Shown here piece after piece: positions 8,884 through 17,047 of a stretch of DNA of 64,000 bases. This DNA comes from Streptomyces bicolor (GTDB taxonomy: Bacteria; Actinomycetota; Actinomycetes; Streptomycetales; Streptomycetaceae), in NCBI RefSeq assembly GCF_000719285.1, contig NZ_JOFS01000009.1, positions 457,258-521,257 of the forward strand, in the 5' to 3' direction. Under the pieces are notes generated by a model, which searched no databases, was not told the origin of the DNA, and saw nothing but the letters and a program-made list of their open reading frames with translations. Each line of letters opens with the position of its first letter. Positions within the stretch are counted from its first letter, which is position 1. Both the position numbers and the translations under genes were made by a program.

Positions 8884-9605
8884 CGCTCCCCGAGTATCCG
8901 GCCCACGTCTCGGCTGATGTGCGGGCGCAGGGCTATGCGATCTGGCCGGGCTTCCTCACAGGGCCGGCCACAGCGCGGCTTCAAGACCACGTGAACCGCC
9001 TCGTATCTGGAGTGCATGCGAATCACTACCCCAAGTCCACGCGAGTGTGGGACCTGTTCCGTCACGGTGAACCGTTCGTGGACCTGCTGGCCAACCCCGC
9101 TCTTACGGCCGTCTTGGACGAGCTTCTGGGCGAGCACCATCTCCTCTCCGACTTCAGTCTGAACGTCGTCCACCCGCAGCAGCCCGTCGATGGCTGGCAC
9201 ATCGACTATCCGTACAACGAGATGCCAGCACCCGTGTCGGGATCACTCCTGGGGCTGCAATGCGTGCTGCCGCTGAGTCCGTTCCATGCCGCCAATGGCG
9301 CGACTGAGCTGGTTCCCAGTTCTCACACAAGGAAGTCGCCGCCGGACCCACAGCAGATCAATGGCCAGGTGGTATTCGACGCCGAGCCTGGCTCCCTGCT
9401 GGTCATGGCAGCGGCAACGTGGCACCGTTCGGGCTTCAACGCCTCTCCCCATCCGCGATCGGCGATCCTTCTGAGCTTCGTGGAGAGGTGGGTCCGGCCG
9501 ATGAGCGATCCTCCGGAAGAAGGCCCATGGGCCCGCACCGGTGCGCTGCGAACTCTCCTTGGAATGCAGCGTCCCCCGGAAACCATCAACGGGGTGCCTA
9601 TCTAG
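8880..9605 (+). CDS. Phytanoyl-CoA dioxygenase family Fe(II)/2-oxoglutarate oxygenase
   Basis: 241 aa. The facial triad is visible: H107 and D109 in WHIDYPYN and H182 in AATWHRSGFN; R193 (HPRSAI) would bind 2-oxoglutarate. Length and motifs suit the PhyH family, which hydroxylates or otherwise oxidises small molecules, commonly in natural-product pathways. Last gene of the 6.1-9.6 kb operon, overlapping the small gene before it. It likely tailors the glycosylated product; substrate unknown. Confidence 0.85.
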   Translation: MTLPEYPAHVSADVRAQGYAIWPGFLTGPATARLQDHVNRLVSGVHANHYPKSTRVWDLFRHGEPFVDLLANPALTAVLDELLGEHHLLSDFSLNVVHPQQPVDGWHIDYPYNEMPAPVSGSLLGLQCVLPLSPFHAANGATELVPSSHTRKSPPDPQQINGQVVFDAEPGSLLVMAAATWHRSGFNASPHPRSAILLSFVERWVRPMSDPPEEGPWARTGALRTLLGMQRPPETINGVPI

Positions 9606-9727
9606 ACTAGAAGGGGCTATGGAGGCCAGGGCTGCGCGGCGGATCGGGTCGCGGGGAATCAACCGCGTCCTATTGGTGCCGCGCATTCGGCATGATCCGC
9701 CAGAGGGGGCGCATCCGCAGCGGGAGC

Positions 9728-10627
9728 TCAGCTCAGGACTTCGGCGATCTGGTCAGTGATGTCCACGAGCCAAGCAGGGTCTCCATTCTGGCGACCCCAT
9801 TGCGCGGACATCACTGCACGCGCCTGGGCCCAACGGGATACGCGCTCTCGGTCGAGTTCGGCGGCATCGGCAAAGATGTCGAGACGACGAAATAGCGCGG
9901 TCCTCAGGTCACTGGCGGTGAGCAGATCATCAAAGTAGCCACGGAGTAGCTTGATGGCGTCATAAGCCGGATCGCCGACGTACCCCTTAGGATCGATCGC
10001 CAGCCAGGGTTCTCGCTCGGACCGCAGCACATTGGCATAGTGCAGGTCGCCGTGGACGAGCGTGTCTGGCTGATCGGGACCAAGTTCCTTCACGGTCGAA
10101 AGCGCAGCGTCGACTGCCCGTTGCGGCAGCGGGTGGCCCAACTCCTCTGCTCCCTCGCGGATTTCATCCAGCCACCACTGCTCGGCATGATCACGCAGTC
10201 GTGGCAGGCGAGGCGGAGCTGGCACAGCCAGTCGACGGACGAGGCGGCCTGCGGCGGCCACCGCCTCGTCAACGTCATCGAGATCAGCAAGGCTGGTCTG
10301 TTCTGCTCGCTCCAGCAACATGGCGAAGTTCGAGTCGTCACGCTCATGCAGCAAAACGGCTCCGTGTCCATCCCAGCAGGCAAGAGCGTGGGGCTCGTGG
10401 ACAAGGCCGGGGTGCGGATGCGAGATCTTCAAGACGCCGGGGCTGCCATGGCGCAGCACGGGGACTACAAGGCCGACCTGTCCGTGCATTGCTGTAGCAG
10501 TTGGGGTGCAGCTCCAACGCTCGAGTAGCTCATCCACCAGAAGGGGCAGAGACGCAATCCAGACCCTGCTGCCTTCGCCCTCCCGGTCGATTGTGCTGCT
10601 TGCGAAGTCGTCCGGTATCTCGATCAT
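9728..10627 (-). CDS. Aminoglycoside/streptomycin 6-kinase-like phosphotransferase
   Basis: 299 aa. The Brenner motif LVHGDLHYANVL (H192, D194, N199) and the metal motif AIDPKGYVGDPAYD (about 212-224) match the APH(6)/hydroxyurea phosphotransferase family, in which IDPKG is characteristic. VLKISHP supplies the ATP-binding lysine. Soluble, single gene on the minus strand, not coupled to the cluster on its left. It could detoxify an antibiotic or phosphorylate a metabolite; family membership alone does not show resistance. Confidence 0.85.
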   Translation of the reverse strand: MIEIPDDFASSTIDREGEGSRVWIASLPLLVDELLERWSCTPTATAMHGQVGLVVPVLRHGSPGVLKISHPHPGLVHEPHALACWDGHGAVLLHERDDSNFAMLLERAEQTSLADLDDVDEAVAAAGRLVRRLAVPAPPRLPRLRDHAEQWWLDEIREGAEELGHPLPQRAVDAALSTVKELGPDQPDTLVHGDLHYANVLRSEREPWLAIDPKGYVGDPAYDAIKLLRGYFDDLLTASDLRTALFRRLDIFADAAELDRERVSRWAQARAVMSAQWGRQNGDPAWLVDITDQIAEVLS

Positions 10628-10690
10628 CCAGCACCCTTGTAGGCCTGATCCGCTCTGCTCTGTCTGTCGTCTTCAAGTCGAACGGACAGG

Positions 10691-11134
10691 CTAGGTCGTC
10701 TTCACTCTCACGACCTGGGCGGGTACACCGACCACTGTGGCGCCGGCCGGAACATCATGGGTTACGACAGCTCCGGCTCCGATGTTCGCCCCTTGGCCGA
10801 TGAGGAGGCTCTTCTCGAACGGGGTGATCACTACGGCGTTAGCCCCGATCATGACGTCGTCCTCGATGATGATGCGGTGCGGTGATCCTGCAGGGGCGCG
10901 CACGGACAATGTGACGTTCTGCCATATCCGCACACGTCTGCCAATAGTCACGTTGTCGTGAATGACTGTGCCGAGCCCATGATGTCCCAGGTACACATCA
11001 GGACTGATGTCCCCACCTGCGGCGAGCGAGTTGTGGTAGAGGAAGGAGTTGAACTGCTTTACTCGCTTCGCCATCCAACGGTGTCCCCGCCGCCGCAATG
11101 CGATAGAGCGCAGCCATAGCCATTCAGGAGTCAT
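10691..11134 (-). CDS. Left-handed beta-helix acetyltransferase (serine acetyltransferase-like)
   Basis: 147 aa from ATG 11134, preceded by AAAGGGG; the frame continues upstream but that part is unlike any transferase. Hexapeptide repeats are clear: GTVIHDNVTIGRRVRIWQNV, IIEDDVMIGANAVVI, LIGQGANIGAGAVV, ending GATVVGVPAQVVR, the usual CysE/xenobiotic acetyltransferase tail. The active-site histidine is probably in YLGHHGLG. It uses acetyl-CoA and would work as a trimer. The N-terminal helix domain of true CysE is reduced here, so the acceptor need not be serine. Confidence 0.75.
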   Translation of the reverse strand: MTPEWLWLRSIALRRRGHRWMAKRVKQFNSFLYHNSLAAGGDISPDVYLGHHGLGTVIHDNVTIGRRVRIWQNVTLSVRAPAGSPHRIIIEDDVMIGANAVVITPFEKSLLIGQGANIGAGAVVTHDVPAGATVVGVPAQVVRVKTT

Positions 11135-11479
11135 GGCAAATACCCCTTTGTCGTATCCTGAGAGATGGGAGTTGTAGTCCGCGGCCTCCAACAAGGGGCC
11201 GATCACACACTGCTCCACTGTGCAGAATTTGCGTCCGCGCGGGCCAGCGTACGGCCATGCATCCGGTACCGATATCACTGGCGTAATACGACATCGGCCA
11301 GAGCGAAGGAGGCCGCACACTGTGGCGTTCTTCGGTGAGGCGGCTGAACAACACGTGCCAGCACATGGTTGGAGGAACCGCCGCTGTTCCGCGTTGGGAC
11401 GATGCTCTGCAGGCCATGCGAGCGCACGTTCAGGGTGGGATGGTGACGTCGAGGGTGGAGATCCCACGCGTCCGACTGA

Positions 11480-12334
11480 TTAGAAGTCGTACAGCGCGAA
11501 GTCCGTCACGGGGCGATAGCCGATCCGCTGATACAGGCCGTTGCTCGTGAGGTTGGCCAAGTCCGCGAACAACAACACTTCGGCCGCGCCCGCCACCAGC
11601 GCCGCTCGGCTCGCCGCGACCGTCGCGGCACCCGCGTACCCGTGGCCGCGAAGGTGGGCTGGAGTGTAGACAGGAGCCACTCTGATCTGGCCAGCCACCA
11701 TCGGTGTCACGCCCGCCATGGAGACAGGAGTGCCCTCCGGGGTCTCCCAGAATGTGACTCGTCCCTGGGCGATCCGAGTGTCGGCCCAGGAACCGGGGTC
11801 CGAGGAGACGACTCCTCCGACGGAGGCAGCGAACTCCCTGTACCAGGAGATCAGTTGATCACGGTCTCGCTCGCCAGCGAGCCTGGCCTGGCCCCCCGGT
11901 TGCGGTTCCGGAGGGTTGAGAGAGCCGAGGTGGTACAGCCGCTGGCGCTCATGGAGCATCGGCGTCACGCGGGTGTGTTGTTGCCAGGACTCGGCGAAGG
12001 CGGCGGCGGTGTCGCGGTCCGCGCTGACCCCGGGGATGGGGAGGCCGAGAGCGATCAGATGAGAGACAAGGGTGTCGGCCTCGTCAGTTGTGAGGGGGGT
12101 TAGGACCAGGCGGTGTGGCGGGGTGCGGAGGTAGGCCGCGCGGACCTCGCCCGTCCTCTCCAGGGTGCCGAAAATGGGGGCTTCGGTGCCGTAGGCATGC
12201 GGTCCTCGCGTACGCAGCGCCTCGGTCACCGTCAGTGGGATGGTGTGCAGGGCGGGGCGCGAGCGTAAGAAGTGCCCTGCACGCGCTAGGAAGCTCTCGA
12301 CGTCGTTTGCGAGGTGCCAGTCATCTGGGCGCAT
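11480..12334 (-). CDS. GNAT-family N-acetyltransferase
   Basis: 284 aa with GNAT features in the C-terminal half: VAPVYTPAHLRGHGYAGA is strand 4 plus the acetyl-CoA loop (R-G-x-G-Y), and LFADLANLTSNGLYQRIGYRPV is the closing motif. The N-terminal half, about 130 residues, is a second degenerate GNAT-like lobe, as in tandem GNAT proteins. Single minus-strand gene; the acceptor is unknown. Confidence 0.8.
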   Translation of the reverse strand: MRPDDWHLANDVESFLARAGHFLRSRPALHTIPLTVTEALRTRGPHAYGTEAPIFGTLERTGEVRAAYLRTPPHRLVLTPLTTDEADTLVSHLIALGLPIPGVSADRDTAAAFAESWQQHTRVTPMLHERQRLYHLGSLNPPEPQPGGQARLAGERDRDQLISWYREFAASVGGVVSSDPGSWADTRIAQGRVTFWETPEGTPVSMAGVTPMVAGQIRVAPVYTPAHLRGHGYAGAATVAASRAALVAGAAEVLLFADLANLTSNGLYQRIGYRPVTDFALYDF

Positions 12335-12509
12335 GCCTGATGATCCCGCGCGTTCACTGGCTGCGCCCCTGATTTTCGGACGGTGCGAGGCCGCGGGGCG
12401 CGATCAGGACTCTGCCAGTCGCGCCTGCTCTCAGAAGTGATCGCGCAGGCATGGGGGAGATGGCGATACGCGGTCTGAGCGAATGGAAGTCACTTGTTTC
12501 CGGACTTGC

Positions 12510-12884
12510 CTATGGCCGTAATATCGGGCCTGTGAGTTCGAGGGGGACTCTCAGGCCGGCGAGAAGTTGGACGATTCTGTCTACGTTTGTGAGGCGGCGT
12601 TCGCCTCTTTCAAGCATTGACAGGAATGACTGACTCAACCCAGTTAGCGTGACCATGTCATCCTGTCGCAGGGCTCCGAGGGTTCGCACCAACGTGCAGA
12701 GTCTCCCGAAGTCTCGCTCTGCCAGGGCTAACCGGACTTCTGGTACCTCCCAGACCTGCTCGGGCACGCAGCGGGAGGCCGGTGCGGTCACCTGCCGCCC
12801 TCGGAGACAGGCACTGCAGCAGTCCTCCCTGTTGTATCTGCTCAGTTGGCACGCACACTCGATGCAGCGGCGCGGACGCATGGC
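12510..12884 (-). CDS. Zinc-ribbon/XRE helix-turn-helix regulator
   Basis: 124 aa from ATG 12884 (MRPRRCIECACQLSRYN); an upstream ATG at 12926 is also possible. Two CxxC pairs (CIECAC, CCSAC) form an N-terminal zinc ribbon. The C-terminal 70 residues are an XRE HTH: LGALRQDDMVTLTGLSQSF, LSMLERGERRLTNVDRI. Such short ribbon-HTH regulators are common in Streptomyces. Target unknown. Confidence 0.7.
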   Translation of the reverse strand, partial: AMRPRRCIECACQLSRYNREDCCSACLRGRQVTAPASRCVPEQVWEVPEVRLALAERDFGRLCTLVRTLGALRQDDMVTLTGLSQSFLSMLERGERRLTNVDRIVQLLAGLRVPLELTGPILRP

Positions 12885-13083
12885 AGTCGCGGGTCCCTCA
12901 GCGGTGCGCAGCCCTGACACGGACATCCACTCCTTGGTGAACTGATACCGGTGGCGTTGCCCACCGACAACCACAGCGAGCCGGTCAGCGTATGACCGTT
13001 CCCGTTCATGGCCGTACGCTGCCTCGCCAGCACGGTCGGTCGTTGGTCGGTGACGCCCTCAGAATGGCTCGGTGCAGAGCAAA

Positions 13084-13108
13084 GGACCCGGACAGTCTGT
13101 CCGGGTCC
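13084..13108 (-). terminator. Stem-loop after flavoprotein gene
   Basis: An 11-bp perfect inverted repeat, GGACCCGGACA / TGTCCGGGTCC with a 3-nt loop, 35 bp past the stop of the minus-strand flavoprotein gene. No U-tract follows, as is usual in Streptomyces. Its core also resembles the palindrome at 15057-15075, so an operator role is possible. Confidence 0.6.
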
Positions 13109-13142
13109 GACTCAGCGCCGGCTAACGGCTATTGACTAAGCA

Positions 13143-13706
13143 TCAGACGATGGTCGTCTCCACCTGGTCTAGTACGGCTTCCCACGGGTACCGGCGCCCC
13201 GGCATCCCAGCCCGCGGCTCGGCGAGCGGCCACACCTCGTCCCCGTAGATCAACCGAACCCCCGTATCGTGCAGAGCCTTGATGTGCCCCTCCCACGCCG
13301 GGTGGCGAGCGTGCGCGGCATTCACCCGCGGCCAGACGACAACTGGAAGGTTGAGGGTCCCGATAGCCTCGTTGACCTGCGTCAACGCCTGGTTGTCCGA
13401 GATGCCCAAGGCGAGCTTGGCGACGGTGTTGGCGCTCGCGGGGGCAACGACGTAGCAGTCCACCGGAGGGTGTGGGCGCGAGTCACCAGGCATACGTGAC
13501 TCAGTTCGTACGGGCAGGCCCGTCAGCTCCTCGATCCTGGCGGCCTCTCCGCTGGAACGGAGCCACTCACCTGCTGTCGGTGTGAGCGTAACCGCGACGG
13601 TCCAGCCGCGTTCGAGGGCGGGAACCACGAGTCCCGTACGCAGCTCCTCGACTCCGCCGGCGCCCGACCCTACGACGCCCAGCACCTTGCCCTGCATCAA
13701 CGTCAT
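13143..13706 (-). CDS. Flavoprotein (Dfp/CoaC-like fold)
   Basis: 187 aa from the ATG at 13706, whose ATGA overlaps the stop of the regulator upstream. VLGVVGSGAGGVEELR is an N-terminal nucleotide-binding strand-loop, and CYVVAPASANTVAKLALGIS is the conserved FMN-binding PASANT/AKxAxGIxD motif of the flavoprotein family (PF02441). The catalytic histidine of true phosphopantothenoylcysteine decarboxylases is not evident. This regulator-flavoprotein pair is frequent in Streptomyces; function unknown. Confidence 0.8.
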   Translation of the reverse strand: MTLMQGKVLGVVGSGAGGVEELRTGLVVPALERGWTVAVTLTPTAGEWLRSSGEAARIEELTGLPVRTESRMPGDSRPHPPVDCYVVAPASANTVAKLALGISDNQALTQVNEAIGTLNLPVVVWPRVNAAHARHPAWEGHIKALHDTGVRLIYGDEVWPLAEPRAGMPGRRYPWEAVLDQVETTIV

Positions 13707-14935
13707 TGCACCGCCCTGCACCGTTGGGCCATGGCCAGCAGCTCGGACGAGTGTCTGCCACCAGTGACCGGGGACTGCTTCCTCAGATCACGAAGAGTCT
13801 CTCGTACTCGCGGATTGTTCCGTACGAGCTGCGGCGATGTGCGCTCAGCCTCGCGCAGCTCGCTGAAGGCGTCGTCGACGCGTCCGCTGAGGCAAAGGGC
13901 GCGGGCGTAGTCGATGCGGTGGGACACTGCGCGTTCTGGCGGCATGTGGTCGACGTCGATGTTCCCGTGGTCGATGACGTACGGGATGTTCTCCAAGTCC
14001 AGCTCGATCGAGAGTCGGTGCAGTTCGACGTTCGTCGGGCCGAAGCAGGTCTGCCAGTAGTTCTCGTCGGAGCCGAGGCGATCGGCCAGCCTCGTCGCAC
14101 GTTCGAGCAAAGTGCTGGCTGTGGGCCGGTCCTGGTGACGCGCTGCGGCTACAGCGGCACGCAGGTGAATCATGCCGAGCAGGCTCAGGGTGGCGGGATC
14201 GTCCTCGTCGACCTGGCGCGCGAGCCAGGCTGCGGCGGTGTCGCCCAGTTCGAGGGCGTCCACGTAACGCCCGTTGGCCAGGAGGGCATGAGTGCCGGAG
14301 CGTGCGGCGGAGGCGAGTGACAGTGGATCCTCGGACTCGTCGGCTGCCCGCATGGCGCGCTCGGCCGCGAGCCACGACAGGTCGGACTCACCCACTTTGG
14401 CAAGGGTGGTCGCCGCCAGATGATGCGTGCGAGCGGAGACCGCGAGGCCTCGTCGACGCTCATCGCCGGGCGGAAGGTCTTCGAGCTCCTGAGCCGTGCG
14501 GAGCAGACCAGGCAACGCGGCGATAACGTCCCCGAGAACGCCAGCCTGGTAGTCATCCCAGCTTCGTTCCACGAACGTCTGGGCCTGCTCTGGCCGGGGC
14601 AGCTGTCTGTCTGCCGTCGGCCCGAACAGCAGCTTGGAGAGCCGGCGAGGGTTCATCAGTGCATCACGAACGGCTGGCACGTCGTCCATGTGCCTGTCGT
14701 CGTCTTCCATGAGGAGGGGCTGCCCCATCAAGTCGCCCAGTGGTACGCGTAGCACGCGGGCGAGCTCGGCGAGCTTGTCGATCCGCGGAGGCTTCCGCGC
14801 ACCCCGCTCGATCTTCGACAGCCAGTCGGTGCTGTGCCCGACGAGCCCTGCGAGCACAGGCTGCGTGTAGCCCCGGCGCTCGCGGTAGAACGCGATCCGC
14901 TCTCCGATGCTGAGGTGGTCCCCAAGACCCCGCAT
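13703..14935 (-). CDS. XRE-family regulator with TPR-like C-terminal domain
   Basis: 410 aa from ATG 14935, chosen for GGGAGG upstream. The HTH is at residues about 10-65 (SIGERIAFYRERRGYTQPVL, STDWLSKIERGARKPPRIDK). The remaining 330 residues are alpha-helical TPR-like repeats (LSWLAAERAMRAADES, YVDALELGDTAAAW) that in related regulators sense a ligand or peptide. Coupled to the flavoprotein gene, so probably it controls its own operon. Confidence 0.85.
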   Translation of the reverse strand: MRGLGDHLSIGERIAFYRERRGYTQPVLAGLVGHSTDWLSKIERGARKPPRIDKLAELARVLRVPLGDLMGQPLLMEDDDRHMDDVPAVRDALMNPRRLSKLLFGPTADRQLPRPEQAQTFVERSWDDYQAGVLGDVIAALPGLLRTAQELEDLPPGDERRRGLAVSARTHHLAATTLAKVGESDLSWLAAERAMRAADESEDPLSLASAARSGTHALLANGRYVDALELGDTAAAWLARQVDEDDPATLSLLGMIHLRAAVAAARHQDRPTASTLLERATRLADRLGSDENYWQTCFGPTNVELHRLSIELDLENIPYVIDHGNIDVDHMPPERAVSHRIDYARALCLSGRVDDAFSELREAERTSPQLVRNNPRVRETLRDLRKQSPVTGGRHSSELLAMAQRCRAVQ

Positions 14936-15056
14936 GTGCGCTGCCTCCCGGTTTTCGGTCTGCAATTCACGGTAGCGGCCGACCAGATCCCGGGATCAGG
15001 GAGTGATTCGGGTAGGTGGTGCCGGGGCTCAGCATCGGCTCTCGGGTCTGGAGCGT

Positions 15057-15075
15057 GCCGGACACTCTGTCCGGC
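15057..15075. promoter_or_regulatory. Palindrome upstream of XRE-flavoprotein operon
   Basis: GCCGGACACTCTGTCCGGC is an 8-bp inverted repeat with a 3-nt centre, about 120 bp upstream of the regulator start. It shares CGGACA-n-TCTGTCCGG with the stem at 13084-13108 at the other end of the same operon. A regulator operator or a terminator for the HAD gene are both possible. Confidence 0.4.
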
Positions 15076-15176
15076 TTCGAGAGGCTCGATCGATGCACCC
15101 ACGGGTACGGGAGACCCGGGCACCGCTCTCGCCTACGGTGAAGTTGCTGGGCGAGTTGACGGCCAGGCGACTTCCC

Positions 15177-15911
15177 CTATTCAGGTCGAGCCGTCACTTT
15201 CTCAATGGAGGCTCGGAGCCTCGCGATGTCTTCCAGGCTGTCGAGGATGATGTCAGCCCCTGTCGCTGCAAGCTCGTCTCGTGTGGTCTTGCCCGAGGTG
15301 ACGCCGATGACCGAAGCGCCCCCCTCCAGGCCGGTGCGTACGTCTTCGAGGGAATCCCCGATGATCACCGTGTTGGCGCGGGTGAAGACCGCTCCGTGCT
15401 TGGCCTGAGCGCGTTTCTGCGCGATGCCAACGAGGGCAGGGCGGTGGTCGTCGTCAGAGGCGAACCCGCCGATGTCGGCGTCGAGGTAGCCGTCGAGGTC
15501 GAAGGCCGCGAGCTTCAGGAGAGCGTTTGGTTTGAGGTTGCCGGTGACGGCCGTAGGCATCCAGTGCTTGTGATCGCGCACGGCCTCGAGGGCAGCTACG
15601 GCTCCGGGCATGAGGACGCCTTGGCTGCGGAGATCCTCTGTGTGGGCGGCGAGACGCTTGGGCAGCAGTTCCACCATGCGTGGCAGCAGCTCCGGGACTG
15701 TCGTTTCCGGTACGCCGTTGTCCAGGAGTAGGGAGCGGATGGCGCGGGGCATAGTCACGCCCGTACCGCGCGCCGGCAGACGCTCGGCGGGACGGCCGAC
15801 GACTGCGGCGAACGTCTCGCGGTACACCTGGCGGTCGATGTCTCCGACGTAGAGCAGCGTGCGATCGATGTCCCACAGGACCAGGGTCGGTTGGGCGCCG
15901 GTCACGCTCAT
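15177..15911 (-). CDS. HAD-superfamily phosphatase
   Basis: 244 aa. Motif I is LWDIDRTLL with nucleophile D14 and D16; motif II lies in PTAVTGNL; motif IV is VIIGDSLEDVRTGLEGG, near residue 190. A helical cap follows motif I, as in phosphoglycolate-phosphatase-like subfamily I enzymes. Its ATG overlaps the stop of a decayed TPR-regulator gene, which suggests it was once co-expressed with that regulator. Substrate probably a phosphorylated small molecule. Confidence 0.85.
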   Translation of the reverse strand: MSVTGAQPTLVLWDIDRTLLYVGDIDRQVYRETFAAVVGRPAERLPARGTGVTMPRAIRSLLLDNGVPETTVPELLPRMVELLPKRLAAHTEDLRSQGVLMPGAVAALEAVRDHKHWMPTAVTGNLKPNALLKLAAFDLDGYLDADIGGFASDDDHRPALVGIAQKRAQAKHGAVFTRANTVIIGDSLEDVRTGLEGGASVIGVTSGKTTRDELAATGADIILDSLEDIARLRASIEKVTARPE

Positions 15912-16310
15912 TTCCTTACTCCCGTCACAGCGGCGGCACGGTCCACTAGGTCCCGAGCGTACGCAGCATCTCCTGTCGTCCGGAGGTCACCGAGCATCGT
16001 CTCGGCGTGCTCGTTCAAGCGGGCCGCAGCTGCTCGGCGAGATCCAGTGCCCTGTGCGGTGTTGCACGCTGCTTCAACGTCGCCTTGCCGGAGATGAGCG
16101 GACGCGGACCGGGACAGGGCCCGCGTGCGCTGGTCGGATGGGTTCAGTGATTCGTGCGCCTTCGTGAAGCTGGTGACGGCGCGCTGCGGCTCGCCCAGGT
16201 CGAGGTATCAGGCTGCCAGCCTGGCCGTGGATCTCGCCGTCGTTGATCGCAGCGTCGCGGCGACTACGCAAGCACTCCTGCCCTGATTGAACTCGGCCCT
16301 GCTGGCCCAA
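15908..16310 (-). pseudogene. C-terminal remnant of TPR-containing regulator, frameshifted
   Basis: The reverse strand ends with YLDLGEPQRAVTSFTKAHES and AYARDLVDRAAAVTGVRK, typical of the C-terminal TPR region of Streptomyces XRE regulators, and its stop overlaps the HAD start (ATGA). Reading upstream, the frame breaks at about 16208: DGEIHGQAGSL is in one frame and YLDLGEPQRA in the next, consistent with one extra base. No N-terminal HTH is found upstream, so the gene is also truncated. Confidence 0.65.
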
Positions 16311-16620
16311 CTTATCCCTGGTGGAACCGAGATCACTCCAGTGATATCACCTGGGCAATGTGCGCACCGCGCCTTTTCCCATCACTCTGGGGTCTCCCGT
16401 AGCACATGGCACCGGCGAACCGTCCGGGAACGGATCTTTATGACGCCTGCCTGATGCTCGCGCTGCGGGTTCAGCTGTCCCTGATCTCGGCCACCGGAGT
16501 CCAAGGTGTTTTCGGCCCTACGTGTACGGATGGATCAGCCCTTGCCACGGATGCCCCAGTGGGATCCGGCGGCGCAGCACCAATCAGGCCGTGGCAGGCA
16601 CCTCCGCCTGGAGGCCCGTT
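16311..16620. other. Intergenic region with second AGTGATATCACC site
   Basis: No supported gene. It holds the palindrome AGTGATATCACC (16340-16351) also found at 6027-6038; here a near-repeat GATCACTCC precedes it, giving a longer imperfect dyad. The rest is unremarkable. Confidence 0.5.
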
Positions 16621-16815
16621 GTGGTCGTTAGCTTCTCCGCCGTTGTGCTCCTGGGCGTAATCGTCTTCCTCCTCGTGAAGAAGGCGGGCCTGAACGTCGT
16701 GCACGGCATCGTGTGCATTCTGTTCGGCTTCTTCCTGGCTGGCAGTTCTGCTGCGCCGACGATCAGGGACGGCGTGCAGAGCGCGGTCGAACTGATCGCG
16801 AAGATCGACTTCTAG
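16621..16815 (+). CDS. Small two-helix membrane protein
   Basis: 64 aa from GTG 16621, with GGAGG at 16610-16614. VSFSAVVLLGVIVFLLVKK and a second hydrophobic stretch GIVCILFGFFLAGSSAAP predict two membrane helices, then an amphipathic tail. Proteins with a (V/I)LFGFxLA motif are frequent beside transfer or spread genes of Streptomyces integrative elements, but no transfer gene is near, so function is unassigned. Confidence 0.6.
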   Translation: MVVSFSAVVLLGVIVFLLVKKAGLNVVHGIVCILFGFFLAGSSAAPTIRDGVQSAVELIAKIDF

Positions 16816-17047
16816 CCGACCGTCGGGGCACGGGCGAGCCAACGGCTCCCGGGTCTCCCGTCGGCCCTCCAGCTTCAGCCTCTCGTTGCCCACGAGCGGA
16901 AGCCCCCCACCTGCCAAGGACTTCGATGTCGCTTATCGCTACTGCGGCCAATCGCCTCCCCTTCCACCGCATCCCGAGGGCCGGGGTTGCCCGTCTGTTT
17001 GGCAGCATTGCAGAGTCGGCGCTCCATGTCTGTCCGGGCGGTCGCTG

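Noticed and set aside
9728..10627. Calling the APH(6)-like gene a streptomycin resistance gene
   Set aside because: Family motifs do not establish the substrate; no streptomycin biosynthesis genes are nearby.
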